Shown here in pieces: positions 48,365 to 61,947 of a stretch of 64,000 nt of DNA (positions are counted from its first letter, which is position 1; each line of letters begins with the position of its first letter). The stretch is taken from contig VXAA01007259.1 of the NCBI GenBank assembly GCA_013399115.1, positions 1 through 64,000 on the forward strand. Reading direction: 5' to 3'. The translations under genes and the position numbers were made by a program. The DNA is from Anseranas semipalmata. Taxonomy: Eukaryota; Chordata; Aves; Anseriformes; Anseranatidae. The notes under the pieces were generated by a model, which had not been told where the DNA came from, made no database searches, and saw only the letters and a program-made list of their open reading frames with translations.

Positions 48365-51363
48365 ATTACAATGTTATAAAAGTTAATATTTTAAAATTCT
48401 TGGTGCCTTACTCAATTTGTAGACAAAAAGATGTTACTTCTCTAATTGTGTGCATAATGATGAAGGAATATGTAGGCTCTGGGATACTGATGTATAGGCC
48501 ACCACATTCCCCCTGATGATGAATCCTCCAAAAAAACTGATGTAAAATAGTCATTGTGTTAATAGGTCATATGCTGTTTATACGTGGCAATTTTTGTCAT
48601 ATAATTTAACGGAATATTATAAGAAAGTGTCTTTTAAACTTGTGGAAAAGATAAAAAAAAGTTGTCATTTCTTTGGAGAGCTTTCCTCCCCCGTGTAAGG
48701 GATATAAATTCTGCGGTAGCTGCATCAGCTCTCTTCTTATGAGGGCTGTTAAGAATCTTTCCAATTAATCTTTTAAAATTAGTATTGCATTTATGGATAT
48801 AGCCTGAAGGTTCCGTGAGAAGAAAAAAAGTGTGAAAGACACACATGCACGCACACGTCATTAGGGGCAATACAAGGACTTGCCGATAGGCTTCTCTTCC
48901 AGTTGATCCACTGACTCTGAACTCCTCGAGACTGCTCCCTTGCCCCTTGCACGTCCCTAGCCTCTGCCTATGGTTTTCTCTTTGTCCCTGTTTACTAAGA
49001 TTTAAGCTATCTGTGAGTCTTCTTTCAAGGAACAGACTTTTTCTAAGGGCTGTTGTCGTGTGACGTTCAGGGTTATGCATGTGAATGGAGAGGAAATGTG
49101 AAAAATAGTTGTGTTACTTCAGTTCATGTAAAACAAATCCTCAGAAAACAAAATCCGACTGTTCGTGCAACTCTTGAAATGGGGAAAAATGTATTGCTGA
49201 ACATTAGTGCTGTTTTAAATGCCCATTTAATTATAGGCATTAGCATATATGGTATTAATGCCATGTGTGTGGGGTGAGTTAGGAGAAAGTTATATTTTTC
49301 CCACTTTCATGGCTGCTGAAGAATACATGCCTTCATGAGGAAAGGAGATTTGAAAAAATAATGTAGAAGTGGAAAAAAGTACTTACTGTTTCCTTGATGA
49401 ATAAACAGAGATACTTTACCTCAACAATTCGAAACAAAAGTGACTTGCTATTCTTACAGCATGTTTTTGCTTTTCCGGATGGAAAACTGTCAACAATAAG
49501 GTGTTTACTCTCTGGGCAGAGCCAGTCCTGGAGCCAGGATGTAATTTTATTTATTCCCTTTATCTTCTTCATTGTTCTTTCAAGACATTTGCAATCTCAT
49601 GTGCTGTTGCAATCTGTTTAGCTATACTAAAGTCACGCTTAATAAGATGGTCTGTACTACTTCCTTTTACTGTGTATACTTGTAGTGCTTAGCAAAATCC
49701 CACATCATCATCAAATTAACCTCAAAGGTTAAACTAACCTGGAAAGGTTGAACATACATGGCCCCTTGGTAAAGCAAGCTAAGTTAAAAGGATCAAGGTT
49801 TATTGTAAGATTTCCAGCACTTCCTGATTTGAACTAATCCTTTTTTTTTTCGATTTCAGAACCACTATGTCTTCTCCCAAAGCAGGATGTGAAGATCAAC
49901 ACAACTTTTGTGTTTCCTTTCTTGTTCAGTGATCTTTGAAAAAAAATCCCAAAGAGATACTATTTTAGTCAGCGGTTAATACAACCTCACATACAACTTC
50001 TGTTTCTTGCACTTTGACTTGAGTCTGGCACGAAACCTTCCTGAATCTTGTTGGTTGGTGTTTTTTCTAAAATTAATGGACAAAGCCTACTGATAGTCTT
50101 CGTTTTCACATTTACTTACTCTTCTTCAGTATCTGTCAGCAGTCTTTGATATCATTGAGAATGAGAGTTCATCAACTTGCACACAATTTGGGCGAGTGAC
50201 GGGGCTGTTGAATAGGTTAATTCTTTCCTTTTGGAGAGAGGCCAAAGCACAAACAGGAACTTATAGGAGCCTACAGGAATCTTCTGTAGGGGCTGCTGCT
50301 TCTTATCCCTTCTTATCACCAGGTGGAAAAATCTCACATTTTTCCACGTGCACTGTTGTCAGCATGCAGTGAGTCTCAGTCTAATGTTATTATTTTCATC
50401 AGACTTGTATTTATTTCTGATTTCAAAGTTTCTAGTCAATTTTAGAAATTGTGAAGTCGAGGTCACAAAAAAGTTAGTCCAGGGAGCAAGTTCAAAGAGG
50501 ATCTTGAAGGGCTTAGTGGGAGTAGCTTGAAGTTGTCTTTAAGTAAGGAGTTTTATCCACTTAACAACCACTGAGGAGTTGTGTTGCAGCTCTGAAAGAA
50601 GTTACGTTCATGAATGATCCTGTTATTTCAGATGTGAGTAGGTAGCCATGAATATACTTCAAAAATTGTAACTAGTACAATTCTGGTGAAAATTTATCTT
50701 AGAATTGTCCTGGATTACAACAACCCTTGTGATTTGTGAATCACACTACAGTAATCTAACTTGGATGAGGCTCTATTCTGAAAATCAGAGTTTCAGATGG
50801 ACAGTATTAACACAGTTGCTTAGTTGCACTAGTCATGAGTAATCCTCTAAATGAATCTATCTTTTGATTGACTTCTCTGAGAAATCACTTTAGAAGCCTA
50901 CACAGTAAGTGACCTACAGTTCATATGAATATATGTCAGAGGCCTAGTTGAAGAACTTGTTCGAATGTGTTCTTTGGCTTTTGGGAAAGGAGCTAATTGC
51001 TTTTCAGGCTTTTATTTGAAGGAAAGATGCAATCTGTATTTCCATCCTTTCCTTTTTTTGGGTGAAAGTCATAAGCTTTCGTGAAACATAAGCAACTTGT
51101 TTTAAGCAGTGAGTCTGTATAGGAGAATTAGTCTTTAAATTCTAAACTTTCATGAGCATTGCTTTGTTTTAGCCAAACATTTGCCTGTTTTAGTCAAACA
51201 CTTATCTAATTTGTACCATCTTTGGTGGATTCAAAAGGTTTACATGAGAAAATGGATAGCGATCAGAAGGTCAGTTGTCTTGTGTTTAAAGAGAGCTAGT
51301 GTGGGAAATGAAGAATTCAAGACATTGTGTCTATCCTTTTACATTAGAGTTGCTTTGAGCTTA

Positions 51364-53080
51364 AGAGAAAAAAGAGGGTTTATAATCTTTGGAAAAAAGG
51401 GCGGGCCACTCAGGAGGACTATAAGGATGTTGCGAGGCTGTGCAGGGACAAAATTAGAAAGGCCAAAGCTCATCTGGAGCTCAAGCTGGCTACTGCTGCT
51501 AAAGATAACAAAAAATGTTTTTATAAATACATAAATACAAAAAGGAGGACTAAGGAGAATCTCCATCCTTTACTAGATGCGGGGGGAAACTTAGTGACGA
51601 GAGATGAGGAGAAGGCTGAGGTGCTTAATGCCTTCTTTGCCTCAGTCTTCAGCAGCGAGACCAGTTGTTCTCCGGATGCCCAGTCCCCTGAGCTGGTGGA
51701 AGGGGATGGGGAGCAGAATGTGGCCCTCGTAATCCACGAGGAAGTGGTTGGCGAGCTGCTACGGCACTTGGATGTACGCAAGTCGATGGGGCCCGATGGG
51801 ATCCACCCGAGGGTACTGAGANNNNNNNNNNNNNNNNNNNNNNNNNNNNNNNNNNNNNNNNNNNNNNNNNNNNNNNNNNNNNNNNNNNNNNNNNNNNNNN
51901 NNNNNNNNNNNNNNNNNNNNNNNNNNNNNNNNNNNNNNNNNNNNNNNNNNNNNNNNNNNNNNNNNNNNNNNNNNNNNNNNNNNNNNNNNNNNNNNNNNNN
52001 NNNNNNNNNNNNNNNNNNNNNNNNNNNNNNNNNNNNNNNNNNNNNNNNNNNNNNNNNNNNNNNNNNNNNNNNNNNNNNNNNNNNNNNNNNNNNNNNNNNN
52101 NNNNNNNNNNNNNNNNNNNNNNNNNNNNNNNNNNNNNNNNNNNNNNNNNNNNNNNNNNNNNNNNNNNNNNNNNNNNNNNNNNNNNNNNNNNNNNNNNNNN
52201 NNNNNNNNNNNNNNNNNNNNNNNNNNNNNNNNNNNNNNNNNNNNNNNNNNNNNNNNNNNNNNNNNNNNNNNNNNNNNNNNNNNNNNNNNNNNNNNNNNNN
52301 NNNNNNNNNNNNNNNNNNNNNNNNNNNNNNNNNNNNNNNNNNNNNNNNNNNNNNNNNNNNNNNNNNNNNNNNNNNNNNNNNNNNNNNNNNNNNNNNNNNN
52401 NNNNNNNNNNNNNNNNNNNNNNNNNNNNNNNNNNNNNNNNNNNNNNNNNNNNNNNNNNNNNNNNNNNNNNNNNNNNNNNNNNNNNNNNNNNNNNNNNNNN
52501 NNNNNNNNNNNNNNNNNNNNNNNNNNNNNNNNNNNNNNNNNNNNNNNNNNNNNNNNNNNNNNNNNNNNNNNNNNNNNNNNNNNNNNNNNNNNNNNNNNNN
52601 NNNNNNNNNNNNNNNNNNNNNNNNNNGCAACAAAGCTGGTGAGGGGTCTCGAGAACAAGCCTTACGAGGAGCGGCTGAGGGAGCTGGGGCTGTTCAGCCT
52701 GGAGAAGAGGAGGCTCAGGGGTGACCTGATCGCTCTCTACAGGTACCTTAAAGGAAGCTGTAGTGAGGTAGGGATTGGCCTCTTCTCCCACGTGCCTGGT
52801 GACAGGACGAGGGGGAATGGGCTCAAGTTGCGTCAGGGGAGGTTTAGGTTGAATGTTAGGAAAAACTTCTTTACCGAAAGGGTAGTTAGGCATTGGAATG
52901 GGCTGCCCAGGGAAGTGGTTGAGTCACCATCCCTGGAGGTCTTTAAAAGACGTTTAGATGTTGAGCTTAGAGATATGGTTTAGTGTGGGCCTTGTTAGAG
53001 TTAGGTCAGAGGTTGGACTAGGTGATCTTGGAGGTCTCTTCCAACCTGAACAATTCTGTGATTCTGTGATTCTGTGATTC
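51364..53080 (+). mobile_element. Young-looking CR1 retrotransposon interrupted by an assembly gap
   Basis: Left of the gap the frame is uninterrupted from KKRVYNLWKKG through EDYKDVARLCRDKIRKAKAH, ENLHPLLDAGGNLVT, AEVLNAFFASVFSSET and RKSMGPDGIHPRVLR, the linker and start of the reverse transcriptase. Right of the gap it continues with [55 protein letters not shown] and a stop at 52981-52983. A 3' untranslated region follows and ends in three ATTCTGTG octamers (53051-53080). Neither side has a stop or frameshift, so this is the least decayed copy. The endonuclease part is missing, so it is 5'-truncated. Its 3' end matches the copy at 20314-20488. Confidence 0.97.
51822..52626. other. Assembly gap of 805 N
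   Basis: All bases are N. The gap sits inside the CR1 and removes the polymerase core. From the copy at 22302-23633, roughly 1.05-1.1 kb would be expected between the two edges, so the gap length may be an estimate. Frames that span it are meaningless. Confidence 0.99.
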
Positions 53081-55195
53081 ACCTTTCCAATACTACAAGC
53101 CATAGCCAGGTTTTTGCACCAGAAACTCAAAACGCATCCTTCCTGCGAGACCCAAACCACACAGCTCTCCTTCACCTCACTGTCAAACTCTCTAGCTTCT
53201 GTCATCTAAACCTCTAGGACTGCAGTAGCGTGTGTTCATACATTTTAACTGGACGGTGCATGTGGCACACAGGTGGTTTTGATATCTGTCTCTGTATCAT
53301 CTACTACTATGGCTGTCAAAGGTTGATTAAGGACTTCAGGTGCAAGTACAGGTGGTCTCTACCATCTTCTTCAGCATAAACTTTTCCCCTTTTAATTGTT
53401 AGCATTTGATCTTCATTCCTTCTGCATTTTTTTCTGACTTCCAGCTATTGAAAATTATGTTCTTTGTCTACAAGGTGAGTTGTATTGATAATTCTTGCAG
53501 ATGTTATGTGAATTTAAGTTAGAGTTATTTTAGGAATACATTCCTTGGAGAAAAAAAAAAAAAGCTAAGTGATTAAAAAGAAATTGAGTGTTTTCCTGTG
53601 TGATTAGAACAGATTTTCAAAGTTGAGAAGCAAAATTCTCGGATGTCAGTGAAATCAAAACATTTTTATGCTATACTTTGCTTACAAAAATCCAGCATGA
53701 TTTGTTACTTGAATCCAATAAGATGCGACAGTCTTCAGATCCATGTGCTGAATAATGATAAAGATACTGATTTAATATTTCACGAAAAGATATTTGGTTG
53801 GACCAAGTGAAGTATAAATGTTGCTTATGATGAAAATTCATAATGCTTCACAGATGAAGCAGTTTGTAGACACAACGAAGTGCCCTATGGCAGAAAAAGC
53901 ATCAGGAAAATAGAATATAGATTTAGTCATCTTACAACTCAAGCAACATGGCAAAACATGTATTTAAAATAGCCTGAAGGAAGATTATTATTTTTCACAG
54001 GAAAAAAACAATAGCAAAAAAACCTTCGGGTTTCACAGTGCTAGGAGATTGTTTGGGGAATTGTGCCCTTGGACTTGGGTATCAATTTTCTCCCTGAAGG
54101 TGCCTCAGTCCCCATGTGGCAGTGGATCCAGTTTACAACCTAAACAACTGCAGTTTGCCCAGGATTTTGAAGATAAAGCTCTTACAGTTGCAGTTTCCAT
54201 GCAGTGTTTTCCATTCTGGCATGCTTCTATTATGAGACAGTTTTAAAAAGAGAAAAGGTATTCCCAAACCTATCTTATCAGATGGGTTTTCAGCCATTCA
54301 CCCGGTTGCGGGTCACCTCAGTTTAGCCTTCTTCGGTGTTACAGAGTAACCTGGCATATTTTAGGGGAACAAGGAGTTATAAACAGAGTAATAACAACTG
54401 TTTTCCACATTAGATTGCTTCCTTCTCTCAGTTACAAAAGCCTATTATTATTATTGTTTACATTTAAACAATGATAATGCTTTGTCCCCTCTCTCCCTGT
54501 CCCAGGGCATGCAAACCCGGAACCCTCACCATCCACACAAGTTCTGTGGACGCACCACAACATAATCACATTGCTGCCCTAAGGTCTCCTCTCTAAACAA
54601 TGGACTTGTTCATTCTTGGACAGTTTAATTTTTTTAAAAAAAACAATTTCCTTTCCATGACTATTTTAGAAAGGAAAAAACAGAGATTGCAGCCGGTACC
54701 TGCAAACAGCATCAGTACTTCAAAGGCAGAAGGCATCTTTTAGAGCACAGTACCAATAGCTAAGCAAGCAAGAGGAGACAAAGTGGTCTAAAACAATAAT
54801 ATAAGAACAGAGGAAACATGACAAAGTAGGCTTTGGGTTACAGTTTGCCAAATCACAGAGATGCCAGAAGCATCTTGATCTCTGCTGGTTCATGGGAGGT
54901 AGTGAGTTCAGGGGAGCTGCTGCACGTGGAAGCAGGCTCAGATGAGATCTGAATCCATTTCTCAATGTTTCATGGCTCAGGAGAAACATCAGTGGCTTGT
55001 TTATACCACTGTGCTTGAGCTGAAGAGCTGCTTCCAGAAGCATTTGCACAAGCTGTTTGTCAACCAGCTGCTCATGGCTGCACCTGTGAATCTTTAAATG
55101 TCTCTGAACCTGTCCCAGCTGGGCTGAAGCTGAATGCTAGTCAGCTGTCGGGAGGTGCCAGACAGACCGACACATGCAGCTTTTTGGGGCAAGCT

Positions 55196-55278
55196 GATGA
55201 CAGAGCTGCGAGTCTTTTCCTTCCACTCAGGTACAGTAAGAGCTCCTGCCTTCTTGCCTGAAGAAGAAAACATGAAAC
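55196..55278 (+). repeat. Copy 1 of an 83/82-bp direct duplication
   Basis: Matches 56122-56203 with three transitions and one single-base indel. The unit contains CTTTTCCTTCCACTCAG followed by GTACAGTAAGAG, which reads as an acceptor placed directly against a donor. Flanks on both sides differ from those of copy 2. Confidence 0.97.
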
Positions 55279-56121
55279 AAGCTCAACTAGGTCATGGCTT
55301 GTTATTGTTCGTTGAGACTAATATACTTACATGCTTTTATTTATTTGTAGCTGAGCTGCTGTTTCCTTCGTTAGCTAATAAACTAGGGAGATTAAAAAGA
55401 AGATACCTTTCTTTTTTTTCTGCTCTAAGGAATTACATGCAAATAACAAAGGGACTGGAGTACCTCTTATGATAAGCTGTATCGAACTTCTTCATAGTGC
55501 AGGAGAAGAAATTCCAATGAAGAAAAAACTCTGAGAGCTGCTGGAAAGCATTTCCAGAATCTCAGAAGGTTTAAAAAAAAAAAAAAGGAATATCTGTGGC
55601 ACCCTCACACCTTACTTCCCCCAAGTGCTACTTAAGAAGTCTGTACAAGGTATTTCTTAAACAGGAATCCCATTTCTTGCCCTGAAATTTCCCTCAGAAA
55701 TACGGAGTGCGACAAATAAACCCTAGCTGCAGAGTGGGAATACTTCTAATATTTTTTAATGTTACTTTGATGTTCTCTTCATGTCTGAGCAGTATCTTTG
55801 GTTCTTTGCTGATCCTTTGGATTGTCTGGGTATCTGTATTTGTTATTTGTATTTGTACTGTGTGTGTAGTGATCTGAAAAGGTGTAAAAACATGATCAGC
55901 ATTGGCTAAACTGCTGTAACCTGGGGACCAAAACAGTGGTGGTCACAGTCTGTTCTGCATTTGAGACAGGGGAGAGGGAGGCTTTTGGCCATCCTTTGGC
56001 CAAGGATGTGAAATCTGTCCTGTTAAAAGGATGCTGCTGAATACTTCAAAGACTGGCTGCAGCATGAGACCTTAATTGAAGAAGCCTTATTTGCTTCCAC
56101 CATACTGCAGGGAACTACAAA

Positions 56122-56203
56122 GATGATAGAGCTGCAAGTCTTTTCCTTCCACTCAGGTACAGTAAGAGCTTCTGCCTTCTTGCCTGAAGAAAAAACATGA
56201 AAC
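56122..56203 (+). repeat. Copy 2 of the direct duplication
   Basis: Lies 926 bases downstream of copy 1 in the same orientation. At the one CpG of copy 1 (GCGAGTC) this copy has CpA (GCAAGTC), as expected if the CpG decayed here after duplication. Confidence 0.97.
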
Positions 56204-59200
56204 CTTACCTTTGATCTGTTTGCCCTGTGCTTTTCTCTTGGCTTTTACCCTTATATTTGCGCTAAGTTAAAATTATGTCAAACTGATCGGGAACACACGT
56301 GGTAAGTAGCAGATGATCCGTCTGTTCTGTTGTGAGTTCTGCTGGACGGAGAGCACCTTGTGAGTCTGGAGAAATTGAACGTCAGCTTTTGTGTGTGAGG
56401 GGCAGTGTGGTGTTTCTTACAGGGCTTGCAGGCTGGCAGAAACTTTAAAAAGAGGGAGCAAGATATAAACCCCCACCAGCTCTTTTGTACCATTTTTTGA
56501 AGTCATTGCTTTGCACCTCGGCTGTTTTGACCTCAAGAAATAGTAAGTATTCTTCTCTACTATTTTAGAGTGCCTTAAGCACCTGACTCTCATCATGTCA
56601 GCGTTAAAATGGAAGAAAGACAGGACCTGCTGGCAACCACATGCAGTTTTTGCAGAGACAACAAGAGGAAGAGTAGAGAGAATGGTTGGGGGCTGTCTGT
56701 AGGTTGTTCCCTACTCCTATGAGTGTTGAGGATGTTAGTTCAGGTGCTGTATGTGTCATCACAAGTGGAATTTGCTCTTTGGTCTTCATGTAATCCTTCT
56801 TTACCTGTCCCTTCTTCATTATGGAAAGGACATGAAGCACCAAACTGTTTCAAAAGCTTTTTGGAGTTGGGATTATACCCCAGAACTGCAAAAGGGGGGA
56901 CTAGGCAAGTTCTGCTTTCTGTTAATTGCAAAATCCTAATCAGTGGAGATTAGTAGGTGATATGGTGGGTTGCCAGGTTTTTATAGGTCTTTACTCCTCA
57001 TTAGCTAAAGGTTTGCATAATTGCCTTTCTTTCACGGCTGCTGCATCTACTTTAGTTGCTGCTCATCTCAAAACAGCATGAAGGTTTCTGAGGCGAGCTG
57101 AAGTCGGAGGCTAAGACTAATAAAGCACCCTTGGCAGAGGAGTGGTTTTGTTGTTTGAATCCACAACCATGCCTGCGCTGTCACACCTAGGCCAAAAGTA
57201 AATACGGTGATAGTGCAGGTAGCAGTACTTAGTGAGGAAAACGAAGGTAATGTTGCTGTTAAAAAGCTTGGGCTCCGTACTGCTACCCTGAACAGGCCAG
57301 GAAGCATCCTAGGGAACTGCAGAAGAAGGAATATGTCTGTTGCTTTTGGTTGATTAAAATCTTAGGGACTGGCTGCTTTTTCAATCAGGTAAGGGTATAT
57401 GTTTCCTGTTTGCTTCCCAGAGAATGGAAACAGGACACAGTTACAGCTGCTGTGTCTTTGCAGTTGTTTATGTATTTTATAACAGCTTTTTGTAGGTCTA
57501 TTTTTTTTAAGTGTTTTATTAAAAGGCTCACTGCATTTTGTATGATACAATATTTTTTTCTTACAAATACTACATCTATAAAATCAAAAGGTCAGGTATG
57601 ATTGTATGTCGTGTCTTTCCACAGAGAGCAACCAGTGTGAGATTTGTCTTTCCTACATTGAGTAAATTTAACCAAGAATATTGAGAACTAAGCACAAGGG
57701 ATAAGATGTTTTATTTTGTTGCATCGAGGTTTTATTTCTTGGAAAGAAATGAATTTCTGTTGAGAACCTGAAGCAGCTCTCCAGGTTGGCTTTCCAGAAG
57801 AAACTAGTCTCCTTGTGTTTTCTGTTTTCTTTTTGACTGGTGGAAAACAAGCTTTGTTTGCTCTTTGCTGATGTTAAGTTTTCTCTTTTTGTGACGGAAC
57901 TGTGGAGCTTGTTGAAATCCAGGAGAGGGAAAGGGTTGGCAATGGGAGAAATTAAGATATTACTTTGGGAACCCCTAAGTGGAGGGACTGGTGAGTTTTG
58001 AAGATAGCTTTTTTTCCCCACTTTTCCCGTGAGTGGGGACTTGATGAGTTGCATGTCCATGTGCTCCTTGTTGGAGCATACATTCCTTGACCACAAAAAT
58101 TCCAAATCATGAATCAAAATCAAAACTGGCTTGAAAAATAAACTTCTAGGAGGGCAGTGGTATTTTTATCTGATCTGTTATGTGGGTTTTGACCATTCTG
58201 AAGTGTAACCTCAGAATAATGTGGGTTAGGCTCGTGAAGCATGAATAAGAGTTAAGGGTGATGGCCTACTCTGAAGGGTTTTGCCTAAACTCACCAGTCT
58301 GCAATGACAGGTAACTGAGGTCACCTAACAGCCAGATTTTTGTTATTTCATTGGGAGCTACAAGTGATCCTCCAATACTGAAGTATCATAAGTAACTTGT
58401 TCAAAAGCACTCCCACAGATTGTTTCTAGAGACGTGATGGAATTAATGTTTTCTGTTTCTTAATTTTACCTCGGATCAAAACTAAGTTTCGCTTCTCTCT
58501 GTCTTGTTTGCTTTTTCAGGATTTGGGGGAATGATGATTTCTGGAAAAATTGTTTTCCTTTCCTTCCTTTGTAATAAATAGTTTTGCAGCCTTTATCTGT
58601 GTTCATCAGTGTTGCAGAGCATTTTATATTTTTGTTGGAACACATTCTCCCACAACATTTGACCTGCAAGTTTTTCTGCTTCCTGAGTGTCTTGTTAACC
58701 TGGAAAAAATGATTGTGTACTTTGAGGGTCACAAAAAAGGTTCTCTATCATTGACAACGTTTTATTTTATGCTTTGGCTATAAATATGGTTATGATTGTG
58801 ATACAACGTCATTTGCTGTAATGGTCTCTGGGGTTTTCCTTGCTTTCTGGAGTAATGTTGTTATTTATGCGTGTATATACATATACATTTCAGAATATGA
58901 AGTAAACCTGCTTTTCCTTTCCTGAGTTCTATTCCTGTACTGCTTTCATCACATGTTCCTGTTGTCATTAGTTTTCCTTTCTGCTACCACTAAATTCGAC
59001 ATCCATTTCTCCTTCTTTTCTCTTCCATTTTCTCCTTTAGTCCCACTGTTGCTATATATAATGGGTCTCATCCTCGTGATTTTCCTGAATTTTGGTCCTA
59101 ACTTCTATCTAATGTCAGTGGTGATTTGTTTCCACCTTTAATTACAGTTTTCAAGTTTTATCGGACTGCAAACTCTGATCTACTCTGTTTTGAATGCTGC

Positions 59201-59651
59201 TTGACAACATCAGCACAGAGCCAGGTGTCCTCTTTTCCTCATCTCCATGCCATTTGAGTGGCCATGTCGAATTGCAGACATTTCTGTATGGGTACTGCTG
59301 CTGTTTGTGAAGTTAGAGAGGTCAAATCCGTTTCTTTTGCTGGCTTTTGCAGCTGTGGACAGACAGAACTATCACCGAAGACCACGGGATAACTCCTGCA
59401 TGGTTAAGTTTGACCTGAAGAAAAGTCCAGTTTTTGTTTCTTTGAAATGGAAACTATGGTAAATCCTGCAGCACAGTGAAGGAAAGACCTATGATTAAAA
59501 ACTTGTGGGAGCTTGTTTAGAAAGGACACGTAAACAGAAAAATATAAACTGATTAAAATTAAGTTCACAGAACACCAAAAAGGTTTCATTTTGAAATCAG
59601 GAATAAAACCAGATGCATGATAAGAGCATTCAGTGTTTAGGCTTCTGTCAT

Positions 59652-59682
59652 GTTTTTGTTTTGTTTGTTTGTTTGTTTTTGG
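59652..59682 (+). repeat. (TTTG)n microsatellite
   Basis: T-rich run with about four tandem TTTG units. Confidence 0.9.
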
Positions 59683-61228
59683 AAAGTCTTAAGCATAGTT
59701 ATGGGGTTGGAGAACTGTGATCCCTGATGGTGTGTTGTACTTCCTTAGAAATTGCAGTAGTCTTCTTTTGCTTTTGTTTTACCTTCTGGATGCCTGGTGT
59801 AAGGTATGTGATCTTCAAAGCTTTGAAGCTTATTATTGTCTTGCAGTGCAAAGTATACTTTTGAAATGTAATTTCTCAGTAGTTCTTATTTCTTCCTGGA
59901 TGTATCTTTCAAAAAGATATTGGAGGGTTCACCCTATTAATTGAATGGCATCCTTCACCTTTTAAGTGCTCCAACAACTATTGGTATTACCAGCATGCTC
60001 ATTTTCATGGGAAGTGTGTCTTTCTTCATGGATGGTGGTTTTTACTGCTTTTCTCTGACCACAAATTTTGATTGCTCATGCTTGCTTAAATTTAGGTTTG
60101 CATGTGATACAGAGACCTTTCTGATGACTTAGCATCCAAGTTGAAAACTGCTAAGGCTGTTTCAAAATCGGTTAGTTTTGTTGTTGTGTAGGGATTTACC
60201 AAGCTGCTGGCATTGGGTTAGTAAAGAAATCTTTGTGTAATGGAGTTATAAAACAGGTGTGTTTGTGTGTATATAAACTCATTTTTAATGCTTTGGAAAC
60301 TTCTGATGCAAACTAGAGAAAATTGGCAATTTTGAGTGCTTGATGACTTTAAAAAGAATGAAACTTTTTTTTGCATTTGTTCTTTGAAAAACCATCATGA
60401 AGTATTAAAAGGAGAAAATGAATAGGGCTTTTAAATAGTCTAGTATGCTAAACTAGGTGCTCACTGGTGATGCATCAAAATGTTTAATGTCTTCAAAGCT
60501 ACACCCAATTATAAAGTCTGTGGTTACAGGTGTGAGGTGTATTTTGCTAGTTTTTTTTTTTTTTTTTTAGAGTACTCATTTACATTATGCAAAAGATGAT
60601 GCTATAAGGATAGCTCGTCATGCTGAATCACACAAAGTGTCAGTTCATTTTATTGATATGCTTTTTGCTAGGTACCACACCCCTGAAGGAAAAAATACAT
60701 TTAGTAGCTATACTTTAATATTGAACATATCAAACTTAAATATTTGAGGCACAGTCATAGCTTCCCTCTCTGGGTTGCACAAAACTGAAACGACACAGCC
60801 TTTTACCCTTCATTGATTTTGCATGCATCCTCTAAAAGCTTCTCCCATTGTGTTTTCCTCTTCTTTGTGGGCTGCAGTATTTCAGTCATAGACTGTGCTG
60901 AGGTGTCAGGCTGAGCTTGACTTGAGCATGAGAGGAGTTTAAATAGATTTTCTTGCATTTATAAATATACACGTGTCCTGGTGTAGATTTTTCTCATGAG
61001 GGCTGTTGTTCCTGTGTGTTTGAATAGAGCTTAAATTTGCCCCGAAGTCTTGTTGCTAACACGCATGCCCACACATTGCACTTTTCCTCTCCAGTTGTGT
61101 TTCAAACTCAACAACAAAGGCTAGAAAGGGGTTTTGTGCTTCAGCACATTTGTTCTTTTTTTGTTGCTGCTGTTCTCTTGAAGCACGCAGCAAGGAGACA
61201 AGGTATTGTAAGTGTGAAATAAACACCG

Positions 61229-61238
61229 CCCCCCCCCC
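61229..61238 (+). repeat. C10 homopolymer
   Basis: Ten consecutive C followed by AACACACA. Length variation is likely. Confidence 0.9.
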
Positions 61239-61947
61239 AACACACATGCTCCAAAATAGAGTGCTAAAATAAAAATGCATCCAGTTCCTGGCTGGAGCCC
61301 TCTTCTCCCAGGAGTGTGTTTCTTACTCTGTTTCATGGGAACACATAGCATCTGTAGCCCAGTGAAATTTTAAGTTTTCTGTGCAGAGTGGAGCTGCTAG
61401 GAAAAATCACCTTTACCTGAAATATTGTGTAGCCAGGTGCCTGTGGCAACTTTCCTTACAGATGGTGTGCCTGGTTCCTGTCCCCTCCAGCAAACTGGGA
61501 ACAGGCTTAGAGTCCCTTGTGCACGGGCTGAGCTCTCTACCCCATTTCTTGAGGTATGTCCTTCAACCTAAGGACACTCTGAGTCCTGAAGGTGAGAGGT
61601 GAAGATATGTCTAGCTGTTTAATCATGAAGGATAGTAGGATTGAAACCATGTTATATTTTGGTTCTCTTAGCCACGGTCATTATTGCATCTTGACTCATC
61701 CAGTAAAAGCATATGTTACTGTGGATTTAGGAAATTTGATGACTAGGAGAAAGCTGAGTGGGAGCATGGAGGATGGATATTATGCATCTGTTGCACTAGT
61801 CCCAGAAATTAGATTATTTTCAAACTAGTACTTGGTTTTCTCCCGAATGATTCACTCTGCTGTTTCCTCTGCTCTGAAATCTTAAGACAGAAACCTGTTC
61901 AGAGGTTATTGTCCATGTTACTGTATACAAGATGACGGAATTGTGGC

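Larger units (their letters stand above)
42963..51363. other. Non-genic stretch, no recognisable gene
   Basis: AT-rich, with many T tracts and chance frames up to 148 codons (minus strand, 48634-49080) without domains. A possible CR1 relic and an AT repeat are listed separately. Confidence 0.55.
53081..61947. other. Non-genic stretch with a local duplication
   Basis: AT-rich sequence with A tracts near 53552 and 55573, a T18 tract at 60551-60568 and chance frames. The longest is a Ser/Lys-rich 151-codon minus-strand frame at 57668-58123, with no recognised domain. The 82-bp duplication and the microsatellites are listed separately. Confidence 0.5.

Noticed and set aside
48634..49080. 148-codon minus-strand frame
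   Set aside because: No recognisable motif, no splice signals at sensible places, and no support from neighbouring sequence.
50959..50970. GTTCGAATGTG, similar to a tRNA box B
   Set aside because: The surrounding sequence does not form a cloverleaf and lacks a box A at the right distance.
51521..52893. Open frames of 300-414 codons on both strands
   Set aside because: They run through the 805-base N gap, so their length is an artefact. Only the plus-strand CR1 coding text on each side is real.
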